A DNA stretch of 64,000 nucleotides from Ustilaginoidea virens (lineage: Eukaryota > Ascomycota > Sordariomycetes > Hypocreales > Clavicipitaceae), in NCBI RefSeq assembly GCF_000687475.1, contig NC_057318.1, positions 4,650,001-4,714,000 on the forward strand. The letters run 5' to 3'. Both the position numbers and the translations under genes were made by a program. Shown here in pieces: positions 12,601 to 22,634 of the stretch; within the stretch, counting starts at the first letter, position 1, and every line of letters begins with the position of its first letter. The notes beneath the pieces were generated by a model. It saw only the letters and a program-made list of their open reading frames with translations. It was not told the origin of the DNA and did not search any database.

Positions 12601-13565
12601 CAGATTCCGAGAAGAGTGCTGGAAACTCCCAATGTCACGCAAATCGACATTTTGGAGGAGTACCAACTCCTGCTGGTGTTGTCGAACAAGACATTGCAAT
12701 CTTACTCTGTAACTGCGCTCAATCCTGACGAACCCGCCATGACGAAGAGACCCAAGAAGATACAAAACCACTGCAGCTTCTTCAAGACTGGCATCTGCTT
12801 GGGAAGGCACCTGGTGTGCTGTGTCAAGTCGTCTGCCTTGTCGACCACGATCAAGGTGTTTGAACCCAATGATGCCATGACAAAGGGCAAGAAACAAAAG
12901 GGCCTCGGCAAGTTCATGGCAGGTGGCCATGATGAGCTCAAGCCGTTCAAAGAGTTCTACATACCTACGGAATCATCCTCGGTGCACTTCCTCAAGTCCA
13001 AGCTCTGCGTGGCATGTGCCCGAGGCTTCGAAGTCGTCTCACTCGAGACCCTGGAGACGCAGTCGCTTCTGGACCAGGCCGACACGTCGCTGGACTTTGT
13101 CGCCCGCAAAGAAAACGTCAAGCCCATCCACATCGAACGTCTGAACGGCGAATTCCTGCTCAACTACTCGGAGTTTTCGTTTTTTGTCAACCGCAACGGG
13201 TGGCGAGCACGACCCGAATGGCGCATCGACTGGGAGGGCACGCCTCAGAACTTTGCCCTCAGCTATCCATGGATTCTCGCGTTTGAGCCAAACTTTATCG
13301 AGCTACGCAACATTGAAAACGGCGCCGTACATATAGTACCTCACAAGAACATTCGCATGCTTCACAGCAGCACTCACGAGGCAGGTTCCTTTCCGTAAAG
13401 AAGTCGTGGATAAAAAAAAGGGCAAAGCTAACTTTGGACCAGATCCTGTTTGCGTACGAAGATGAGAAAGGAGAGGATGTGGTCGAAGCCATTGATTTTT
13501 GGAAGAATGACCGACGTTCGCAGCTTTTGGGTGGCTCGTCTTTAGCTCATCCCAGCAATCCTTGA
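9678..13565 (+). CDS. rom2: Rho1 guanine nucleotide exchange factor, ROM1/ROM2 type
   Basis: Exons 9678..12444, 12533..13380 and 13443..13565, 1245 residues. It activates Rho1 at the plasma membrane and so drives cell-wall glucan synthesis, actin polarity and cell-integrity signalling. Order of parts: a disordered Pro/Gln/Ser-rich region (1-350); a DEP domain (about 352-438); the DH exchange domain (about 539-728, beginning EVISEICYTERDFVKDL); a PH domain (about 751-890); and a CNH (citron homology) domain (about 915-1220, starting NCVTPFDGGRKLLYGT and containing PHKNIRMLH). The first intron (88 bases) has a GTACGT donor and a CACTAAC branch site. The second fits the frame only as a GC-AG intron (GAG|GCAGGT ... 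GCTAAC ... CCAG), after which ILFAYEDEKGEDVVEAIDFW restores the family C-terminus. The open frame extends 145 codons upstream, but MADYQYDPP looks like the natural start. Confidence 0.93.
13381..13442 (+). other. probable GC-AG intron in ROM2
   Basis: No GT donor gives the correct phase for the acceptor at 13441-13442, which has a CTAAC branch site about 10 bases before it. GAG|GCAGGT does. Retention would add four codons (AGSFP-like) and a TAA, giving a truncated CNH end. Confidence 0.65.
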
Positions 13566-14687
13566 AACTCTCGGCTCCGGGAGACGGTTGTTTCTCGCAT
13601 TTTTTTTCCATTTCACTCGATCACCAGGGAACGGAATCATGGCTCCTTGCAGAAGGACCTTGTTTCACTAGCCATTGCTTGGCGAATGGTTTCAACCCCC
13701 GCGCCCTTTATACTTTGCATTGTTGAAAGGACAAGGATACGTTTCTGGGATGTCGCCGGTCGTTTACTCTTGTGGGGAAATCACTCATCTCATGCGCAAA
13801 CCCCCCTTTTGCTGGGTCAGGGGGGGCCGTTGCGTGCCTGGAGATGACCTCTCCGAAGCCGGATTTTCCTCTCTCGCTGCTTGGCGTGACTTGGATGGAA
13901 GCAAGGAGAGCATCAAAGAGCTCTCTCCCAAAGGACGATATGAGCTTGCGCTGCACTGCAATGATGGCGTGGGCGTGGACTCCTTCTTGATTTTTCGCGT
14001 CTGCCGCCTTTCGTGATGTCGCCAACTCGCTGGTTCTCTGGAGGCTTTCCCGACGATAACTTTTGAGCAAAACACCGGCCCTCCTTCACTCCTGCTTGGA
14101 CAGCCGAAGCCAGGAGAGCGAAACCGAGCATTTTGCCCTCGAGCGAGCGACGGGCGGTGGATGAGAAAAATCGACACCTTGCTTCCTCGACGCGAGAAGA
14201 AGACGGACGGGGTGGTTGGGACGAAGAGGGCCCGAGGAACGGGCTGCAAGGGCCGGCTTGTTTTGTTTTGTGCAAGCAAAGACAAATGCAGCGACTGTGT
14301 TGAATTGCAAGGCGAGCTTGGCATTTATCGGTTGAGCGGTTATTTTGTGCTTTTTTGTGTTTTTTCTTCTTCTTCTTCTTCTCTCCTCGTTGTCCTTTCC
14401 TCCCGCTTCTTCACCAGTCATGTATACAATTTGCAAAGCTACGTACGTACTTGGCTATATATTCCAGGCATAATCCATGCTCTAGAAGGGCAATCTTTTT
14501 TTTTTTCTCTTTACCACCAAGAAAGACGAAAGCAAAGCAGTCCGGGGTCGTCGACATGAATGCCTCCGGTTGCGTTCCCGTCGCTGGCCCGCCCTGCTTG
14601 TCCTCTCGCCGCGCGACCTGCAGACCCGGACGCGTGTTTTCGCAAGTCTGCGTGAATCAGCCTGCCATGCATGACGCTTCTGCCGAG
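13566..14687. other. convergent intergenic region
   Basis: 3' flanks of ROM2 and of the RecA-like gene. It includes a TTC repeat near 14365-14385 and T-rich runs. No gene was seen. Confidence 0.55.
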
Positions 14688-15362
14688 CTAGTCCCACGAT
14701 TCGTCCACGACTCCGGCCCGGTCAAGACGCACCGCCGCCCACCTCTGCTCCCTGCTGGGCCGCGGGCCCCGTCGGCCCTGCCACACGCCCATGTCGTCCA
14801 GCAGCACCTCCACGACGGTGACGTACTCGGCCCGCGGGCCCGCCTCCCCGGGCGCCAGCGCGCTCCTCCGCGCGTCGACGGCCGTCCTGGGAACCCGCGT
14901 CGCCAGGACATGCAGCTCGACGAGCTGGGCAAACGCCAGCCCGAACGAGGGCCTGCTGCGACGACACAGGCCCGACGGCCCGCGCGGGGGCGGGTCGAAG
15001 ATGCTGCGGAGCGAGGGGTCGAGCGGCGGCGGCGTCGTCGTCGTCGTCGTCGCCCCGGGACGCGGGGGCTGCGGCTCCGGCGCGCAGTCGGCCAGGGTGG
15101 TGGAGTTGAGCAGCACGATGAGCGGGCGCGACGGCAGACGGCGCGCCAGGGAGCGCAGGCGCGCGCCGAGGAGGGCTAGCGCGTCGAGGGCGGCCGGGCC
15201 GGGGCGCTGGGCGAACAGGCCGCCCAGGAGGGCTGGCAGGTGCGTGATGAGGATGACGGACGGGGACGGCGGGCGCGGCGGGCGCGGCGGCGGCGGCGGC
15301 GGCGCATCCTGCTCGTCCTGGCTGTCTTGGATCTCGGGCGTTGCCGCTGCTGTCTCCGAGCC

Positions 15363-15395
<33 letters not shown>

Positions 15396-16108
15396 GTCCA
15401 GGTCGGACAGCACGCCGCGCAGGCCGTCCGTGTCAAAGGCGCACGAGAGCGTGGCCCTGTCCAGGCACGTCTTGAGCTTGAGCTGCCCGCCGCCGGGCTG
15501 GGCTAGGTGGCCCCGCCGATGCAGGACGCCCCGGACGGCGTCTCGGAGCATGTGGAGGAGCGGGCCGACGGGGCGGGGGGTCACGACGAGGACGTGGCTT
15601 GCTGCGTGGGAGGACAGTTCCTGGGAGAGGATCTGGAGGCCCAGCTGGGGAAGATGGAAGGATGTATGTTAGCACACTTGAGCTGATGCGCCACGCACGA
15701 GTGAGTCAGTCAGTCAGTCTGTCTGTCTGCTCGACGACACCCGAAAAAGAAAATAAAATAAAACAAAATAAAATAAAATAAAAAAGTAAAGAAATGGGAA
15801 GAAAGGGGGAAGAAGAAAGCACAGAAAAGAGAAAGAAGGAAGCAAAAGGAACAACAAAGTCGAAAGAGCAAGAATGAAACGAAACGCCCACCAACCGATA
15901 ACCCCGTCGTCTCCTCCTCGGCGCTCACCCCAACCACAGACCCTCTCTCCAGCCCGCCCAGCAGGACCTGCTCATCCAGCCCCGGGCACCCGGTCGTGCA
16001 GAGCCCCCGCCGGCGCAGCTCGTTCCTCCGGGCCACTTCCCTTTCGGCCAGGATCGCCGCCGACACGGGCTGCCACGGGCCCTCGGTGCTGCTTCGCCAG
16101 CCGTCCAT
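14688..16108 (-). CDS. RecA/Rad51-fold protein with degenerate Walker A
   Basis: Exons complement(15896..16108, 14688..15644), 389 residues. The N-terminal half of the fold is recognisable: GCPGLDEQVLLGG (40-52) followed by GLERGSVVGVSAEEETTG, which sits where Rad51/RecA proteins have GxxxxGKT. No lysine-threonine is present. Later segments VILITHLPALLGGLF and SRPLIVLLNSTT resemble the Walker B and L2 strands, and the C-terminus has YVTVVEVLLDDMG. It is likely a Rad51-paralogue-like recombination or repair factor, which I infer from fold-like motifs and not from a known orthologue. An acidic, proline-rich insert (about residues 150-185) and an Ala/Thr repeat (ATATATATATAG) interrupt the body. 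The 251-base intron joins TTGLS to LGLQILSQEL in phase 0. It converges on ROM2. Confidence 0.65.
15645..15895 (-). other. intron of the RecA-like gene (251 bases)
   Basis: GTTGGT donor and CTTCCCCAG acceptor. It is unusually long for this window and purely T-rich on the coding strand. The GAG|GTG alternatives tested do not keep the frame. Confidence 0.6.
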
Positions 16109-17148
16109 GACGGGGGTGCCAACTCGCGGCGGGCCCCGGGGGGGGGGGGGGGGGGGGAGGGGAGGGTTCGTTACTCCACGCAGGAAATGGGTGAGTGCTC
16201 CGGTGTCTTGTCCTCGTGTGCCTCGTGTGCCTCGTGTGCCTCGTGTGCCTCGTGTGCCTCGTGTCTGCCTTTTCCCCGCGGAGCCATGCTCGCAGCAGGG
16301 CAGGCAGATGATGGCGTGGTCGGCGTGTTCGGCGTGTTCGGCGTGGCTGGCGTGATTTTTGACGGTGTTTGTTTCATCAGAAAAGGTTGGCTAAGCGCGG
16401 TAGACGGTAGCCGCGGATGACGCTCTGGCCAATCATGCGAAGCCGCAGCCGCAGCCGCAGCCGCAGCCGCAGCCGCCACCGCCGCCGCCTTGCATCGTCG
16501 CCAGCACACGACCGCGACCCTCTCTTGCACATGCATTCGTCCTGAACATAAGGTTGACTCAATAGCAATCTGCCTAGGTGTTTTGCACAGTAACAATGCC
16601 GTCTCCTTCGGTCCTTCGGTCCTTCGGTCCCGTTTCGGTCCCGTCCCTTGAAAACCACCTCATCCATCTAGCGCTTCATAAAAGACAATGCAACGTCCAG
16701 CATCACAGAGCTGCCTTTCTCGGTGGCCCCCGGACAACCACTTCCACAGCTCCCCCTCCCTCCTTCCACTCCCATCGTCCCGTGCAAGGGCCAAATCCTG
16801 CAGCGTGCGTATTTTCCGAAACATGCTTGGCTTCTTGGCGCCCGGTGCCCATTCGCTTCACTCCATGAGCCTTTCCCGCTGCCAAAAGTCCAACGACATT
16901 TCGAAGACCCAAGATTGCTGTTGAACATTCGCCTCATCCCCCCCCAAGTCAGTCAGTCCGTCATCTTGTCCTCCACATCGTAGAAACGGCGGGAAAGGGG
17001 TGCTAGCAACGCTAGCAAATCGCCACATTGATACCATCAACGTGCTCGGTGGAAACTTTGTTCAGACGTCCGCAATTTTGATGCAAGGTTGCTACGGCGT
17101 GTGGTAACAAGAATCCGCGGCTACCACTGTGCCGTGGACAATCTAATT
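16109..17148. other. intergenic, repeat-rich
   Basis: Upstream of the RecA-like gene and downstream of Pal1. It holds a 20-base G run (16138-16157), six CTCGTGTGC-type units (about 16212-16264), GGCGTGTTC units (about 16321-16345), AGCCGC units (16440-16476) and three TCCTTCGG units near 16610. No supported gene. Confidence 0.6.
16212..16264. repeat. 9-base tandem repeat CTCGTGTGC
   Basis: About six near-identical head-to-tail copies (CTCGTGTGC). The spurious minus-strand frame here reads EAHEAHEAH. Confidence 0.8.
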
Positions 17149-19388
17149 TCATATTCCCGTTCCCGGACCTGAAGCAGGTTGGGCACTGGTGTCCGAGTTC
17201 TTAGGTCGTCGTCCGCCCTTTAGGCTCTTCATCCGTCCCAAAAGGCCAGAGGCCTTGGCTGAAGCTCCGTCCTCCCCAAACGTCGCCGAATCCGCAGTGA
17301 CCCGGCGCTCCAGGGCAGATCCAGACATGCGTCGTGGCACGGATGGAGGACTGACCGGAGACCTGGTGCCCTCTCTCGGTCTCACAGAGATGCTTTCCTC
17401 GCCTCTGCCGAACTCGGAAAAGAATGGGTTCGTCTCAGAGCCCGCGCTTGATGCCAGCGGCATCGTGTCCAGGGATCGCTTCCTCGCCACACCGTCAGGG
17501 TTCGTCAGTCTACCCGAAGGGGCAAACTCCCGCTGGCCCTTGTTGATCTGCCGGATTCTCGACGCCAACGACTTCTTGCGCTGCAGACCTCCTTCTGTTA
17601 CTTCTTGCTGCTGTTCTGCTTGCCGCCGAGCGATCGTCGCACTCGCAGCCGGTGTTCCTTCAAGGAAAGTAGACGTGCCCAGGCCATAACTCTCGTCGCC
17701 GTGAACCATGGTGCCGCGGGAAACGGGGTCAAAAATGGTAGGTTCCGCTGACGAGTTAGCGGGATAGTTGTATCCATTCTTGCTCTTGCTGCTGCCGGCG
17801 TAGTCGCGGAAGGCTTCGTCAATGCCCGTCCCCATAAAGGTGGCGTGGTCCGGATTGCGATTCAAAGGGCCAGCACCGCCGAGCGAGTTGTTGAGAGAAT
17901 CCTTGGGAAATGCCTGTATGGGCGCGCGACGGCTGCTCTGGCGATTGCGGTGCGGGTTCAGGGCATCGAAAGGGCCATCGTGATGGAATACTGCGGGGGG
18001 TATTTTTTTTTTAATCTAGAAGCCCTGGAGAGACATGACAAGACAGGACAGGAAAAGGGGAGGGGCAGGGAGGGGGGAGGGGGGGAAGATTAAAAAGAAT
18101 CGAATCAGGCATCAGATTTCACACTTACATCCGGTGCCATAGATGCTGGTTGCGTCCAGCTGATCAATAATGTCTAATCGCTTGCTGGGCCGGCCAGATT
18201 TGCTGCGTCCTTTGGCACTTCGCTCCTTGTCTTTGTCCTTGTCACGGGCTTCACGGGGGGCCCGTTCCCGTTGTCTGTCTCGAAGCCGCTTCTGCTCAAT
18301 CATCTTGAGTTCCTCTGGTGTAATGGGTTGAGCACTAAAGTCCAGAACGGACGAGTCCGAGTTACGTCGAGGGCGGCGTTGCTGTGATTTGCGCTGTGGT
18401 GATTGCGACGCCTCCGGGCGAACGCCCGTGGTTGGTTTCTTGGCTCTCAGAGCCTCTTCTTGAGATTTGGTGGGTCGATGTTGATTGCTAGGTCGGCCAG
18501 GACGAGGAGCGGATGACTGATCGGTAGGACGTCGGTGGGCAGCCATCAGTGCCGGAGGTAGTTTGTCGTTGGGCATTTTGTTGTCGAGAGATAATGAATC
18601 CTAGAATTGGCCGTTAAAACGCATGTAAAAGAAACTCGTCGTCACCAACCGTCACAAGTTCCAGGTGAGCGAGCAAAACGAGCCCTAGGAAAGTGGCGGT
18701 GGGGACTTGGTGTAGGAGTTTCAAGTGGCACGTACGAAAAAATCTTCAGCAGATATTGGCTTCTGTTCGGGTTTGTTGGACGAGAAGGCTGGAGGCTTTG
18801 TCGGTTGGTCAGAGTTGTCGAGGAAAGGATTTCGCGACACGGGTCTCTGTCTAGTTGTTGGATCGTCGAATGGTGAGGCAGCGCGGGATGCGGGTGCAGC
18901 ATCACGACCGGCAGGAGAAGCGGCACGGTTGCGGAAGGGATTGTTGGAGGACAGGTGGATTGATAGCCCGGCAGGGGGGAGTTGCCCTGCGGAATTGATG
19001 ATGAACAGGGTTAGCTTTGGGCTCGATTCCAAAAAGCATGCAAACCAACCCAAGGAGTCGAGGACATGAAACACGTCAAATCTTGCCCACGTTTCCACAT
19101 GACACAGCAGGTTATGGACCAGGGAACGTGGACCGGGAGGGAACGTGCGGGCTAGCTTCGCCAAAAAAAAAAACATAAAAATAAAAGAAAAATAAAATAA
19201 CTCTTGGTGTTGGGTGTGGTACAGCCAATGCTTGCAACGACAGAGCTCGCCGGACGGACAGTATCCTCTTTGCCTGGAGGCAACAAAGGAAAGGGGTCGT
19301 GGCGAGTCACCACCGACAGACAGACGGGTGGGTTGGGTTGCCAGGATGGCTTTGGCTTACCTTTGGGGAAGGATCCTGGGCCGGACAT
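17149..19388 (-). CDS. pal1: Pal1 cell morphology / endocytic adaptor protein
   Basis: Exons complement(19361..19388, 18736..18986, 18129..18600, 17149..17990), 530 residues. Pal1 proteins associate with the plasma membrane at growth sites; the yeast relatives act in early endocytosis and fission yeast Pal1 in cylindrical cell shape. The diagnostic core RLDIIDQLDATSIYGTG-LFHHDGPFDALNPHRN (about residues 230-268) is rebuilt across the third intron. NPF motifs, which bind EH-domain endocytic proteins, occur at about 25, 65 and 438. A Lys/Arg-rich helix (RDRQRERAPREARDKDKDKE) precedes the core. All four exons join in consistent phase. Intron lengths are 374, 135 and 138 bases. The first coding exon is only 28 bases (MSGPGSFPK). 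The rest is predicted disordered. Confidence 0.9.
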
Positions 19389-20787
19389 TGCGACTGGCTG
19401 ATGGATGCAGACCGAGTGATGATGATTGACTGGAAATGAAAAGGCGCTACGTATGCGATGTACGGCTCTCAAAGAAGAAAGGTGTCTGTGGCCGGTAAGA
19501 TTGCTTGCACCTCGGTGCACAAGCCTTGCGTCATGCCAACCGATCGAGGCAATGCTGGCAGTTTCTCGGGGGCGCCCAAGATTTGGCGGAAAGGCAACCA
19601 CAGCCAATCGACGGGCCGAGTCTGGACACTGCAGTTCAGGGGGGGGACGGGGGGGAAACTTGTCGATCGAGAGAGGACGAAAAAGGTGTGCCAATGGAAA
19701 ACCGACGCCGGTGGGATCGCTGGAGGTAGGTGGGGGGGAAGTGTCCCTGACGTCCCAGACTCCAGAAGCGATGAGAGCAGAAAAGAAGATGAAGGAGGGG
19801 GGAAGAGAGACGGACGGTAAACGAAAGGGGCCGAAATTGGAGGGCGAGGGCGCAAGGGAAATGGGGCTCAACGGGGTTCGAGCAAGCGATGTCGAGGGTG
19901 GCAATGCGCGGCCGACGTGGCCGACGTGGCCGACGTGGTACTCGGGAGCCGGTACTCCGTACACTTGGCAATTGAAGTTGAGCTGATCTGAGCTGATCTG
20001 AGCTGAGCTGAGCTTGGCTTGTCGGTGTCTGAGACGATTGATGTTTGGTGTTTGATGAGGCGGAGGCTGTTTTTTTGGCCGCAGTTGCGCAAGAGCCAAG
20101 GCTACAGGAGCAGCACTGGAGTAACGCCGTGCCCGAGGGGATAAAACGGAAACATGGAACGAATAAACGAATACAGAGTCTGATACTCGGGGCACAGCCT
20201 GGCAGTTTGCCGGATCTCGTAGTAGACCGACCAGCTGCAGGTCCGCCTGGTGGTTTTGGAAACAAGAAAATATTATTGTATTCTGCTTTTGAAGTCGTCG
20301 GAGGGAGGTTTCGTGCGACGGATTCACAAAGGCGAAAGGGGTACGGTGCAGCAGTGCGGTGCGGTGCGGTGCGGTGCGGTGTGAGGAGGGGGGGAAACCC
20401 CGTTAAGCGCAACGAGCGGGGCGGGTGCTGCTGGTGCGTATCAATTTGCTGGTGCGTAATGAGAGACGAGGCGAGGCGAGGCGAGGCGAGGCGAGGCAAG
20501 AGAGAGCGAGTGAGTGCCACACGTCAGGTACCTCCTACCTTCCTATATGTCAGGTACCAGATGGCAGGTGCCCGGCAGGTGCCCGGAAGGTGCCTGCCCA
20601 AGGCACGGTACCTAGGAGGTAGGGGGTGATTGAAGCCAACAGGGGCGCTGGGGCACGCCAAGACGCCAAAAACAAAACCAACAAGTGCAGTCTTTGTTCC
20701 ATTATTCCTGGTGCTGAAGTGCAGCTGCTCAGCTGTTTTGCGAGGCTTTGTTCCCAGTGACCAGTGAGACGGGGACCAGGAGCAGAG

Positions 20788-20833
20788 CTACATACCTAAG
20801 GTAGGTACCTAAGGTAAGGTAGGTACCTAGGAA
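20788..20833. repeat. TACCTAGGTA-type motif cluster
   Basis: ATACCTAAGGTAGGTACCTAAGG-like array upstream of Pal1. A TACTCCGTA motif lies 100 bases to the right. Confidence 0.7.
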
Positions 20834-21983
20834 GGGACCAGGAACCTTGTCCTCGAGCCAAGGCTGGGGTTTCCAGATTTGGAGGGACCGCCAGCCGCGA
20901 TGGGCAGTGGAGCCCAGCGTCCTTCCTCCCTGTACTCCGTAAGTGCAATGCTCCCCGTGCCCCGTGCGAAACAAGTGGAAAAGTTTAATTCAGGAGGTAC
21001 CTGAGGTGCAGTTCTCTGTACCCACCTCTTCAGTAATTCGTGTACACGTGTGACGTACCTGCCCTACCCGGTAGTACACGCACTCCAGGAATCGCCGTGC
21101 AGATACTCTGCAAGGGGGCAAATGCGCAATGGCAAAGGTACAGATGGGCAAGGGGCAAGGGGCAAGGGGCAAGGGGCAAATGCCAGAGTGCTTGTCACTG
21201 TGGTCTGCATCCATGCCTCCATGTCCATGTCCATGTCCATGTCCATCTCCCTTTGTCAATCAATGCAATGGTTGCCGACGGGTTGCGTGCCTGCCCGTGC
21301 CTGCATCTCTTTGGGCCGTCTCCTTGACCTGTGAGCCTGTGATTGGTCGGTCCACAGACTTCCCCACGCGTTTTTCCTTTTGCCATCGACTTTCATCTTC
21401 AGATTTACTCTAAATCGTTTTTTTTTTCCTGTTTTTCTTTTTTTCCAAATCGTGGCATTGTGGCATTTTTGCCATTTTTGCCATTTTAAACCTCGAGTAA
21501 AAAACAAACCCCCCCCCCCCCTTCCCCAAGATACATACCTCGGGTACCTAGGTACCTGCCTGAGGAGGCACCTACCTCCTACCCACGGACTGCAGGCCCC
21601 GTGCGCTAGCCCCCTCATTCGCCAGCTCGTGCCGCCCGCCATCCCCGTCGTGCGTTCTCCGTCCTCCGTACTCTTGGCATCCGCGCCAACCGTGGTCATG
21701 TCTGGTCAGGTCATTTTCATTGAATCATCTCCCCATCGTCACCGCCGCCGCAGCTGTCGTTCCGAGTCTGCGTCTCGCGTCTCGCGTCTCGCGTCCCCGG
21801 CGCGGCACCTGTTAGAGCCGCTGCTGCTGCGGACTTGCTCCCATCGTCGATCCGCGAGCCGGGTCAACGTCTCATCATCGCCATCTTCCGAGAAGCTTTC
21901 CGAGCACGCACAACCAAGATGGCAGCTCGGCGCGCCATGGCCCTTGCTTGCCTCATCTACCGAGCAACGGAGGGAGCACGGAG

Positions 21984-22045
21984 TACGGAGTACGGAGTAG
22001 GCACGTTGGATTAAAGCTTGCATGTGGCAATATCCCTACTCCGTA
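21984..22045. repeat. cluster of TACGGAGTA / TACTCCGTA motifs
   Basis: Two overlapping direct copies (21984-21992 and 21991-21999) and one inverted copy (22037-22045) lie within 62 bases. This is the densest occurrence in the window. Confidence 0.75.
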
Positions 22046-22634
22046 CACGTACAGGCCTGACCCCTGCATGGCCGAGTCCAAGTCCAAACCCGCCCCAGGA
22101 TTCGTCTGGTCGCAAAAATAAATAGCCTTGGACACGGTCCCGCCCGTCTCGCGAGCAGCTACCTCCCATGCTCGGTGGCCGCCCCTCGCGACTTCATTAA
22201 TCATACAGGGGCGACTGGACACCTGGCAGGCAACCAGACCCGTCTTGTTCTGACAAGACAGATTGGGCCATTTCACGGCGGCAAAGAACGACACGGATCA
22301 AGGGCGGCGGTAGCATAAACTTGCCCAGTTCACTGCTCCAGTCGTCCGAGGTACAGAGAAAGTCTAAACGGATACCCCTTCCCTCCAGCGATGCTCTGCC
22401 CCGTCCACACATCGCAAGCCTCCTTCTTGACCGGATAGGAACCATGCCTCCCCGCCTCCGTCGTGAACACTCCTACCCATGTACATTACAGCCCTGTATA
22501 CAAATCCCGTCCATGGAGCTCTCGATTCCCCAAGTTGATGCCATGCACAAAAAAAAAAAAAAAAAAGACGCCGTTCCTCTCCCCTTTCCTTCGCAGTCGT
22601 AAACACTCGCGTGACCGGTACTCAAATCCTTTAC

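Larger units (their letters stand above)
19389..22634. promoter_or_regulatory. long upstream region of Pal1 / downstream of Gyp2
   Basis: A gap of 3.2 kb without a supported gene. It carries short tandem repeats: GCGGT (about 20355-20380), GAGGC (about 20468-20498), AAGGGGC (about 21146-21178) and CATGTC (about 21220-21245). TACCTAGGTA-type elements occur at 20525-20622, 20788-20833 and 21530-21580. TACGGAGTA or TACTCCGTA copies lie at 19953, 20933, 21984, 21991 and 22037. An A18 run lies near 22549. Confidence 0.5.

Noticed and set aside
14791..15672. Plus-strand 293-codon frame
   Set aside because: It is the antisense shadow of the RecA-like gene. Only the minus frame shows conserved-looking blocks and a good intron junction.
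19389..20630. Several 190-390-codon frames in the Pal1 upstream region
   Set aside because: Repeat-driven or antisense to each other, with no conserved motif. The Pal1 first exon ends at 19388.
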